NCBI GenBank assembly: GCA_022385805.1
Contig: MU277687.1
Coordinates: forward strand, 402,245-466,244
Direction of reading: 5' to 3'
Source of the DNA: Pilatotrama ljubarskyi
Taxonomy: Eukaryota > Basidiomycota > Agaricomycetes > Polyporales > Polyporaceae
DNA length: 64,000 nt
The position numbers and the translations under genes were made by a program. This document shows positions 56,322 through 64,000 of this stretch, piece after piece. Numbering within the stretch: position 1 is the first letter of the stretch; each line of letters starts with the position of its first letter. The notes beneath the pieces are model-generated. The model saw only the letters and a list, made by a program, of their open reading frames with translations, was not told where the DNA came from and made no database searches.

Positions 56322-57779
56322 ATGCCGTCTCGTTCAGGTCGCCCAGCGCAAAAGCGCGGCAGCAAGAGGAACGACAAGCCCTACCCCGCATCGCGTCCAC
56401 TCGGAGACTCGGCGCGTGCCAACCGCAAGTCCTCTGCTTCCCCTTCCCCGGTGTCCGTACCGTCGAGTTCAGGGCCCTCCGTGAGGAAGCTCAACAGCGG
56501 CGAACGTCCGGTGCGGCGGGACCTCGGCATGCCCAGTCGCGAGGAGTATGCTGTCGTCGAGGCGGAGTACCTGGATGCTCTGGACCACCGCAAGAAAGGC
56601 AAAGCCCTCATCTCACAAGAGATGTTCGACAACATCTGGCTCGCTCTCCATCGTCCGACGGACCACAGCATCGAGACCCCGCAGTTCCGCTGGTGGGTCC
56701 GGAAGATGTTTAGGCTCGAAGCACGCGGTGGCACTGGCGGGCCTGCCCTGCCTGAAGACCTGGAGTACGTGGACAGGGCGGAGTCAATAATGGTCGTGAT
56801 CCATGACGGCAAACGCGTCGCCGTGAAAGAACACATCTACGACATCCTATGTTTCTGCCATGCGCGTGTCGATCATGCCGGGCGGGACAAGACCGCGGCG
56901 GAGATCCGCAAGCGGTACACATGGGTCCCGAAGGAGCTCATCGCTGGGTTCGTCAGGAAGTGCCCGACCTGCATCTGCAAGAGGACAGGAAAGTACGATG
57001 AGGAGCGCGTCATCAAGGTTGAGCATGATCCAGCCTCGGAGATGGGGACACGCCTCGCGGAAGTGTATGCGCAGGATGAGCCCGCAGAGTCGACAGCACA
57101 AGCTCAGAGTGACCAGGATACTGCCGTCTACGCTCAAGTGCCTTCGCCGCCTCTGCGTAATCTTGACTTGGGGCCTGCTTTTGCCTCCTCTCTCACTTAC
57201 TCGCAGAACACCGGCAACCAGGCTTCGGGACTTGACCCTCTACTACGCTCTCTGCCCGCGCTGGTCCCTTGGTACATGTCATCTGCAGGTCCCTCTGGTT
57301 CCGGTTCTGGCTATGGCCTTAGCCCTGGCTCATCATCAGGCAATCCTCCTCCGCTACTCCCGCACTGGCACATCTCTCCGGTTGACGTCTCGTATCAGCG
57401 CACACTGTACGATCAACATGTCAGGCTCCCTAGCATCCACACTTGCGGACGAGCTCACCAGCAGCCCGGGCATGGTTCTAAGGTCACTCTGCCGTCCCTG
57501 GCGCAGCTGCTGGCCAGCGATGCACCTGCGATAGGACAAACGCTCTCTCGCCACCCTCTGGAAGCTCTTCCTGGCAATGACAGCGCCTTCTCCCAGCCAG
57601 AACCGCCGCACATGCACTATGCCGGCCCTCTGCATGGCAGCACTCAGGCACACGTGCCGTACGTCCCACAGATCGATCCGTTGTTGCTCCAGGATGGCGT
57701 CCACATGCTGGCCACTGCTGCTGAGGCTGCTCACATGCGCCGGACCTTGGAAGAGGGCGACTACAGACAAGTGGAATAA
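56322..57779 (+). CDS. Integrase zinc-binding (H2C2) protein, domesticated-element type
   Basis: A single frame of 485 residues. After a basic Ser-rich start (MPSRSGRPAQKRGSKRNDKP) comes REEYAVVEAEYLDALDHRKK with KALISQEMFDNIWLALHRPT and PQFRWWVRKMFRLEA. The centre, about residues 165-230, is VAVKEHIYDILCFCHARVDH, AGRDKTAAEIRKRYTWVPKE and FVRKCPTCICKR. This is the HHCC zinc finger of retroviral-type integrases (His...His...Cys-x-x-Cys). No integrase catalytic core (DDE) or reverse transcriptase follows; the C-terminus is a Ser/Gly/Pro/His-rich region ending AHMRRTLEEGDYRQVE. Similar stand-alone H2C2 proteins exist in Agaricomycetes and are thought to be DNA-binding regulators. That role is inference. 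Confidence 0.83.
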   Translation: MPSRSGRPAQKRGSKRNDKPYPASRPLGDSARANRKSSASPSPVSVPSSSGPSVRKLNSGERPVRRDLGMPSREEYAVVEAEYLDALDHRKKGKALISQEMFDNIWLALHRPTDHSIETPQFRWWVRKMFRLEARGGTGGPALPEDLEYVDRAESIMVVIHDGKRVAVKEHIYDILCFCHARVDHAGRDKTAAEIRKRYTWVPKELIAGFVRKCPTCICKRTGKYDEERVIKVEHDPASEMGTRLAEVYAQDEPAESTAQAQSDQDTAVYAQVPSPPLRNLDLGPAFASSLTYSQNTGNQASGLDPLLRSLPALVPWYMSSAGPSGSGSGYGLSPGSSSGNPPPLLPHWHISPVDVSYQRTLYDQHVRLPSIHTCGRAHQQPGHGSKVTLPSLAQLLASDAPAIGQTLSRHPLEALPGNDSAFSQPEPPHMHYAGPLHGSTQAHVPYVPQIDPLLLQDGVHMLATAAEAAHMRRTLEEGDYRQVE

Positions 57780-58293
57780 TTCACAGATAGTAAGTCTCGG
57801 CGGGCTGTAGAGGCATAAGTCGACTGATAGAATGGTGCAGAACTATGGACGTACGCCAATACTATCGCTGCTCATCATCGGACTCCCCAGCTCCGTATGC
57901 GTTCCTTTTCCTATGTCGTGTCTCAGCCTACCTTCTGATACCCGCCGCTCCGCCGTCGCAACACCGTTTTTGAGTAAGGACGGCCCACGTAGTGCTCAGC
58001 GCATCGTTAACACAATCACGACCAGACGATTGTCCTATAAGACTACCATTCGGGATTACGAAGCTATATGAAAGTTAGTATGTACACGGAAGGAAAGCGC
58101 GAAATCGAGCATGTGTGAACGGATCTGTCACAGGCAGGCGGGTACGATAAACCCAGAGTAGCCGCGAGACGTAGTACAGCCATCGAAGGGTGCCACGAAA
58201 GAGCTAGCAGTCAATCCATCCTTTTCCACCGGCTTGGTAAAGTCCTCAGTAAGGTCGTCGGATTATCAAGCTGGCACTGGGTGTGAGATAGGC
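57780..58293. other. H2C2 gene / surface protein convergent region
   Basis: About 0.5 kb. A 79-codon open stretch at 57832-58071 shows no motif and is not called. Confidence 0.45.
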
Positions 58294-59139
58294 TCAACCA
58301 TATGAAGAAAATACCGGCATACCGATGCTCATGAGTACTGCCAGCAAGCCAGACAGCACCGCGCCTGCCCAAAGGTTCGTCGCCGTAGAGCCTGCCGCGC
58401 CGACTCCTCCCAGGGCGGGGAAGCCGGCAGTGGTCTGGGGAGCACTCGTGCCGACAGGCTCATCGTCCGTCGTTCCGGCCATGGCACCCGTGGGCTGAGT
58501 GACCCGCGCCGTGAAGGATGTAAAGGTCGTGTCGAAGTCGAAGTCGGTATCCGAGGGGTCATTGAACGTCACGAGGGTCGAGGTTGGGGTGTGCGTCGTA
58601 GTGGGGTGGGTGCTCGTCGTCCGCTGCGTCGTTCGGGTGGTCGGGGGAGGGATGAACGTGTCGGTTGGCTCGTCGCCCCCGCCGATCGTGATGGGAGGCC
58701 CGGCGGAGCCAGAGCAGATCTCGCCAAAGGGGCAGCAACCGCCAGACTGGCACTCGAATCTGCAGGATGCTTGTCAGTGGCGACGACAAGAAATCCTTCG
58801 AGCACACTGCTCACCCTGAAGGGCAGAAATTTCCATCTGTGAGGAGACGGTGAGCGGTCAGCATGTATATAGACCGTGAGTGATCAAGGCGGACGTACCA
58901 CTGCAGCACTCCGAGCCGTCGAGCGGGTAGCAGGTGGTGGCCGAGCATGGCGCCCAGCCGCCGGGGCATCCGTTGGCGCGTGCCGCAAGGTTTGCGCTGC
59001 CGTTCACGGCGAGCACCCAGCTCTGCGATGGGCTCAGGAGCGTAGAAGGCATCCTAGGCATCCCGCTGGCCGCTACTTGAGAAACAAGAGTGGTTGCGCC
59101 GATGAAGAAAGCGGCGGGAAAGGGGGCTCTGATAACCAT
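58294..59139 (-). CDS. Secreted or GPI-anchored cysteine-rich surface protein
   Basis: Three exons, 58899-59139, 58815-58836 and 58294-58759, encode 242 residues. A signal peptide (MVIRAPFPAAFFIGATTLVS) precedes a cysteine cluster: NGCPGGWAPCSATTCYPLDG, SECCSDGNFCPSGFECQSGG and CCPFGEIC. A Thr/Pro-rich stalk (TFIPPPTTRTTQRTTSTHPT) with many O-glycosylation-type residues follows. The end is hydrophobic (NLWAGAVLSGLLAVLMSIG), as in GPI-anchored or single-TM wall proteins. The 22-nt second exon carries DGNFCPSG. A donor GTATGC at the very end could splice to a downstream acceptor (near 58270) and shorten the tail to MSIA, which fits a GPI signal better. Function is unknown. Confidence 0.8.
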
Positions 59140-60637
59140 CGCAGTAGGGAGAAACCGCGAGGAAGGCGAACGCAAAGGAAGGGCGGCGGAGGCAGAGCCT
59201 GTGAGGATGCAGGACCTCCCTTATATTCTGCTCAAGTAAGTTCCTTCATTGAAGGAATCTTGTTCTCAATAAAGACCTAAAATGTCCAGTCCGGTATGCC
59301 GGCCTACACGAGGGATCGCGTCGTCGAGTGGCTGACAGCGCTTTGTTTCGATGACGGGCGCATCATGGGAGGCCATACCATCGATTTTACTTGTACAATC
59401 CACCGTCCTCGTCGGAGCGACTGCTTCGTCGGTGCATGGAAGTTCTTTTGTTGGCAATACTTCCTGTCAGTGTCCCAAATTCCACAATAGCGAAAATCGG
59501 ATACTCACCACCAGTATGTGCCTATGTTCGTGTGGCGACCTCGAAGGTAGTCCTAGCACCGCTGATGTTCCTGCAGAACGCTGAGTGCGCCATCCATCCA
59601 CACGTACCTCAGGAATGGACAGATGCCGCAGTGAGATTCCCGCTTCGGGAAGTCTTGGCACGATGGTGGGTGTGCGCTCGGGCGGGCCCGAAGCTGTGCT
59701 AAATGAATTGCGGTTGAAGTCGAGTCATTCCTGCATGGTACATATCTAGTGCTGATGCACAACTCAATTCGCGCCCTCGCCCTCTTGACAATGGAATTGG
59801 ATGGGCAAGGCGCCCGAGATCTGTTACCGGGTCGCGCTGGACGTCGCGGCTAAGGCGTGCGAGATGAGATCGACGCTAAGCAAACAAATATCCGCTACCC
59901 ACCGGAGGGATCGTCCCAAGCCTGGGCGGTATACGCAAGGTATATGCGACTTCAGCAAGGCAGGCTGTTGGCCCATGGGGCTGAAGTTGAGGTGATTCAG
60001 CGCCGGCAGAACGCGGTCAACGCAATGATTCAATCGCGAAAACTGCTTTGGTGGGGCAACTTGTCGAGTCGCACGAGACATTCCTAGTCCATGCACAGCC
60101 ATCGTCTCCGGGGTGGGAATAGTTCTGTCACCAAATTGGGTTCTTGTCGCCATGAGCGCACATGCGTAATATGCGCCGTGCTTCTATCCCCCATGAACAG
60201 CCACGGATGGAACTCCGAAATGTTCTCCTTGACCTTGCCAAGCCTTGACGTCGCTGAAGCGGTCGATCGACAGAGCCACCCGATACCCAGCTTGTTGGGT
60301 ATCTGCACCATCGATAATTGATAACCATTAGCCGTAGGTCGACGAGCATGGATTCTCACCGACTCTGCACCTCGCAAGCACGTCACCGCCGTGTCCAACA
60401 GACAAATATGTATCTCTCATTTCCTCTGCGAAACGGTTTGTCAGGATTGTCGCGCGTACACTCATGCATGTAAGCCTTCATATTCGCGAGGATAGTGTAT
60501 GCTCTACCGCTGTGCCGATGTAAAGGTGGTGATCAGCTCTTTCACTAGAAGGGATTGGACTCCCTCGAACCTACCGATTGACTACAGCCAGCGTACTCAG
60601 GGCGATGCCTAAGTGCAGGAATTCCCGAGAAGCAAGC
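59140..60637. other. 1.5 kb between surface protein and CTP1
   Basis: A TATAA motif at 59222 fits the promoter of the surface-protein gene. The rest contains short open stretches in all frames, with no recognisable family, tRNA or repeat. Confidence 0.4.
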
Positions 60638-62093
60638 TCATACCTCCCTCCCCCCGATTAGCTTGATGACGTTCTCGTACACCGTAAACACGATGCCTCC
60701 GCTCATCTACGTTCCGTCGTCAGCTTGGGCAGAGCACACCGGCGGCTCGCCGGTACTTCACGGTACGTACCACCAACCGCGCCAACCTAGGCGTCGTTCC
60801 CGTCCAGAAGCGCAGGATGCCTTCCTCGGTGAAGATCCGATATGCGCAGTGGAACGAGTTTCGGTACGCTTGCCGAGCTTCAAGACTCTGCATGCGCGTC
60901 TTGATCACGCTAGCATGCCAAACGTCAGTCATACCGGCAAGCCTATGGGACGGCGGATACGCACTCCAGAGGCATCGTGGTGTAGACGGTGACGAGGCCG
61001 GCTATGGCGCCGATACCGAAGGTCATGATGCTCGACACCTGCTGTCCCGGTCGGCTTTGGCCCTGGACAAATTGCTTCAGGGTGGTGTATGTCGTGAAGC
61101 GTACGGCCGAGTTCGCGCCTGTAAAAAGGGTAGATCAACCGAAAGCACTCCGTGCAGGGCACTTCAAGCGGTACCTTGGCGCATCATCTGCGCGACGATT
61201 CTTTGAGTCCGGAGTACGCGCGAATAGCTAGCAAGACGACGTACCACGGGGAACAAACCGCGGTAGATCCCGCGAACACCTTCTTCTCGAACTATGCACG
61301 CCGTACCGTGCACGAGGCCGCGGAATCGCGGGTTGGGACTCTTCGCATCGTCGATGAGCTTGGTTCTGACTCGTGGTCAGTGTCTTGCCGGGCGATGCGG
61401 CGAACAAAAAGGGACGAACTTGATAGTTTCTGACGGCGTGACAGCAAAGACCGCTTCCATCATGCCTGCTCCCAGGCCAGCTAGATGCGGGGCATGGGCT
61501 CAGCACTTACACTAGAGGAGTCTGATGTACTCAAGGAACATACCGAGCAGACTCCTTGGTGCAGATACTTTGCCCTCACCCACACACGCACGTCAATCTC
61601 CTGCCATATCGGAGGGTTAAAGTGGAGCCCCATCTCACCTGAGGGTCCGCCAGAGCATGCTTGAAGTGATCATACGAGACGAACCGCACGCCGGCCTTCA
61701 CCGCATTACCTATAATGGCCCAGTCTCAACGCGCTGATCATGACAAGGTGTTTTCCGGGACGCACCAATAACAAGAGCCATGCATCCCGAGTATAGCCCT
61801 GATACACCCTTGCTCTGGAGGGTGTTCCTGATGATGCTCAAGGGGCTCTCCCTCTGTATATGCGCGATAGTATCAGTCAATCCGTCCCGCGTTTGGTGAC
61901 GAACGCAGCATGACCTTGCCGCTGAACTGGGACCGCGTCTTGACATATTCCGTAGGGTACGTGATGAACCTGCACTCATGTCCATGAGTCGACGACTTTC
62001 CAGCATCCTCCAGGGGCCAAAGGCGTACGCTTCGACCGCGCCCGCAGTGGTCCCGGCGATAAGGGAGTGCAGCGGCTTCTCTTTCTTGGACAT
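60638..62093 (-). CDS. CTP1: Mitochondrial citrate (tricarboxylate) transport protein
   Basis: Eleven exons on the minus strand: 62029-62093, 61915-61969, 61766-61853, 61639-61709, 61544-61574, 61420-61480, 61245-61365, 61175-61187, 60965-61118, 60771-60909, 60638-60706. They encode 288 residues. The carrier exchanges mitochondrial citrate for malate across the inner membrane. Three repeats are seen: KPLHSLIAGTTAGAVEA with YPTEYVKTRSQF; GAGMMEAVFAVTPSETIKTK; and IGAIAGLVTVYTTMPLDVIK with TRMQSLEAR. SNSAVRF-like GANSAVRFTTYTTLKQFVQG and FRGLVHGTACIVREEGVRGI are characteristic of CTP. A 13-nt exon (61175-61187) encodes MMRQ. Several introns have non-ideal donors (GTCATG, GTTCGT). The gene is divergent from HEM4, with 320 bp between starts. 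Confidence 0.92.
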
Positions 62094-62413
62094 CGCGTTA
62101 TACAATTTGTCCCGTACGCGTCTGGGGTGAAAAGAGAGACGGTCGATCAGAGAATGCACGCCGCAGAAAGCACGGAGTCGGAGGCCAGAGTCAAGTCGCG
62201 GTACGCCGGGTGCGGACGCGAAAGAGGCGCGTGCCGCGCGCGACGATGATCTCACCGTCTCCCGCGCTCCGGCTTCGCTCAGCCCACGATGTCCTCTATA
62301 TATGCGTCCACTTTGTCTCACCCTGCGATGCCTCCTGCGCTACAAACTCCTTGATATACCTTAGCGTATAAGTCATATCCCTCTTCCAAAACGGAAACGT
62401 CAGGGTCCTCGAA
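62094..62413. other. Divergent promoter region, CTP1 / HEM4
   Basis: The 320-bp region contains a TATATATG run near 62297, about 117 bp upstream of HEM4 and about 200 bp from CTP1. Both genes presumably use this region. Confidence 0.5.
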
Positions 62414-63451
62414 ATGCCGACGAACGTCCTCCTGCTCCGCTCGCCCTCCGAGGACGGTGGACCGGACAAGTACGAAGACGCCTTCCGCGCACGGGGGTAT
62501 CACGCGCTCTCAGTTCCAGTACTCGAGACAGTGCACGAGAATCTGGATGAGCTCGCTCAGGTAGTGCAGAGAGGCGGAAGCCTGCCTGACATGAGCGCGG
62601 GCGCGAGTGCGAGATATGCGGGGGTCATCATCACCAGCGCGCGCGCGTGCGAGGCATGGCGAACGGTCGTCCAGCAGTTGGTAGAGCAAGGTGTGGGCAA
62701 TGCTGCGCCAAGTAGAGGTATGCCCAATCAGAGAGCATGGTGCGAAATGCTGCGTACTAAATCGTAGTCGCAGAGCTAGGATGGGATACCGTTCCCTTCT
62801 ATGTAGTCGGGAGTGCGACAGCGTCTGCACTCTGCGCCATCGAAGCCGCATTCCCCGAGTCACCATATACCCCGCGCGACATCCGCGGCGGTTCGGAGTC
62901 CGGCACAGCTGAGAAGCTCGCGCACTACATAGTGTCCGACGTTCCCCAGTCAGGGAGCCGTCGTCTGCTGTACCTCACAGGCGACAAGAATCGCGACACG
63001 CTTCCGAGGATACTGGGAGACGGAGGGCTGGAGCTGGAGAGTCTTCAGGTGTATGCTACGCAGGGCTCGTCCAGGTTCGAGGATGATTTGAGGCAGGCAT
63101 TAGGAGAAGTATCCCAGTGTACGCGAGCTGTGGGCAGATCTCTCTAGGCTCACAGACGGCGCTAACGCGGTCACTTCTGCAGATCGCGGGGAGACATGGT
63201 GGATTGTACACTTCGCGCCGAGCGCGGCGAAGGCAGTGTCCCCAACCCTGGCTCAATACTTCCAGATCCCTGGGGCTGAAGCGACGGAATCACGAGCGAG
63301 ACGCAATGCGCGTGTCGCAGCAATTGGCCCAACGACATCGGAGTTCCTCCGCGATCAGCTGCACATTGAGGTAGCCGTTGTCGCTGGGAGGCCGACCCCA
63401 GAGGCTTTGTCCGAAGGTATTGCAGCTTGGGATAGGGAATGCGAGTCGTGA
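62414..63451 (+). CDS. HEM4: Uroporphyrinogen-III synthase
   Basis: Three exons, 62414-62717, 62768-63118 and 63183-63451, encode 307 residues. The cytosolic enzyme closes hydroxymethylbilane into uroporphyrinogen III in heme synthesis. Family features are the two-lobed fold with VLLLRSPSEDGGPDKYEDAF and YHALSVPVLETVHENLDELA, GVIITSARACEAWRTVVQQL, VPFYVVGSATASAL, RLLYLTGDKNRDTLPRIL with LESLQVYATQGS, and WWIVHFAPSAAKAVSPTLAQ. ARVAAIGPTTSEFLRDQLHI follows near the end. Divergent sequence is normal in this family; the order of blocks and the length (yeast 275) support the call. The donor of intron 2 is at 63119, leaving a split Tyr codon. Confidence 0.9.
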
Positions 63452-63650
63452 CCGGTTCTCAGTCGCAGGTTGTCCCCGTCGGCGATAGTACATGCCTCCG
63501 TATCTCTGCAGTCCTTTGACGTAGCGTCGCGTGTGTTGATAGTGGGATAGCATGTTCACGAATCAGAGGCTGCATTACACCAACCCAGTCCTCTAGCACA
63601 TTTTCGCACATACTCTAGTCCTGCCCGCCCGTCTCTATAGCAGAGGTACT

Positions 63651-64000
63651 TTAGTGGTGCGCCTCAGCCTTGGGCTCGTCAGCCTCCAGGAAGGAGAGGA
63701 AGGCCTCCGCGCCGGTGGGGCCGCTGCTCTCCTCACTCTCAGCGGGCTTGGCAGAAGTAGCGAGCGTCGGCTCAGCCGCGTCGTAGGCCGAGAGCTCAGA
63801 AGCGAGGTCGGCAGGAAGTGCGGGGGCCTGAGGGGCAGGCGGGATCGAGTACGGCTTCACGACACCAACGTGGGCGTCCTTGGGCTGCAGCGTCGTCGGT
63901 GCACGCGTCAGTTGCGACCCGCACAAGATGAGGGGACATGGTAAACGCACCGGCGCGGGGGGCTTGTAGGACCTGAGCTGCTGGAGGTAAATCTCCTGCA
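63651..64000 (-). CDS. ATP14: ATP synthase subunit h, 3' part (runs off right edge)
   Basis: Two exons are visible on the minus strand, 63951-64000 (partial) and 63651-63884. The 3' exon encodes PKDAHVGVVKPYSIPPAPQA, then LPADLASELSAYDAAEPTLA and a C-terminal GAEAFLSFLEADEPKAEAHH. This is the acidic C-terminus of F1Fo ATP synthase subunit h, in the peripheral stalk of mitochondrial complex V. The exon beyond the intron reads QEIYLQQLRSYKPPAP, the helical part after the presequence. The start, and so the mitochondrial targeting sequence, lies outside the window. It converges on HEM4. Confidence 0.9.
   Translation of the reverse strand, partial: QEIYLQQLRSYKPPAPVRLPCPLILCGSQLTRAPTTLQPKDAHVGVVKPYSIPPAPQAPALPADLASELSAYDAAEPTLATSAKPAESEESSGPTGAEAFLSFLEADEPKAEAHH

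Noticed and set aside
57832..58071. 79-codon plus-strand open frame
   Set aside because: No motif and weak codon pattern.
60540..60600. tRNA-like TTCGA segment
   Set aside because: The flanking bases do not form T, D or acceptor stems in either orientation.
1..64000. CRISPR arrays, operons and ribosome-binding sites
   Set aside because: This is a eukaryotic nuclear sequence with introns; no regularly spaced repeats or polycistronic layout are seen.

Overview
This window looks like nuclear DNA of a filamentous basidiomycete, most likely an Agaricomycete and perhaps a polypore. The signs are dense genes on both strands, many introns of about 45-60 nt with GT..AG ends, GC-rich coding sequence, and families typical of that class: tandem BTB proteins, a fungal integrase-zinc-finger protein and a Kin4-type kinase. 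Gene models were built by hand from splice sites and family knowledge; most exon phases close exactly, but nothing was aligned by computer. The species cannot be named from the sequence alone.

Layout. 1-438: left-edge fragment of an unrecognised gene (minus), then about 2.6 kb without a gene I can support. 3091-8486: a 14-TM-type MFS exporter and the mitochondrial coenzyme Q kinase COQ8 (both plus). 8798-9642: phospholipid methyltransferase OPI3 (minus). 10236-16222: four related two-exon BTB genes (one plus, three minus). 16896-19206: secreted GtaA-type glutaminase (minus), divergent from MCD4, the GPI ethanolamine-phosphate transferase 1 (19816-23643, 18 exons). 24431-26179: mitochondrial oxodicarboxylate carrier with 5-nt and 7-nt exons. 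26499-27069: SRP9. 27631-28964: TDA3-like FAD oxidoreductase. 29989-33547: Kin4-like kinase.

34168-38332 is a complete PIF/Harbinger DNA transposon. It has 35-bp terminal inverted repeats and a 3-bp ACT duplication. It carries a transposase and a MYB/SANT-like (DUF6818) partner facing each other, and it sits about 0.6 kb upstream of the kinase start. After it come an SDR (38786-40010), an OTUD3-like deubiquitinase (40950-42670), an F-box-like conserved protein (43550-44726), a UBE2S-like E2 (45064-46134), a dihydroflavonol-reductase-like SDR (47382-48781), adenylosuccinate lyase ADE13 (49265-51210), a small low-complexity protein (52044-52424), a PH-CNH protein without the usual RhoGEF domain (53320-55881), an H2C2 integrase-zinc-finger protein (56322-57779), a cysteine-rich surface protein (58294-59139), the citrate carrier CTP1 (60638-62093), uroporphyrinogen-III synthase HEM4 (62414-63451) and the 3' part of ATP synthase subunit h, ATP14 (from 63651 past the right edge).

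Most genes are independent housekeeping genes and not a metabolic cluster. Mitochondrial functions recur (COQ8, two carriers, HEM4, ATP14), and several pairs share short divergent promoters (HEM4/CTP1, carrier/SRP9, glutaminase/MCD4). The most unusual parts are the intact-looking Harbinger element, the BTB array with shared C-terminal cysteines, the microexons that split carrier signature motifs, and the domesticated-looking integrase zinc-finger gene.
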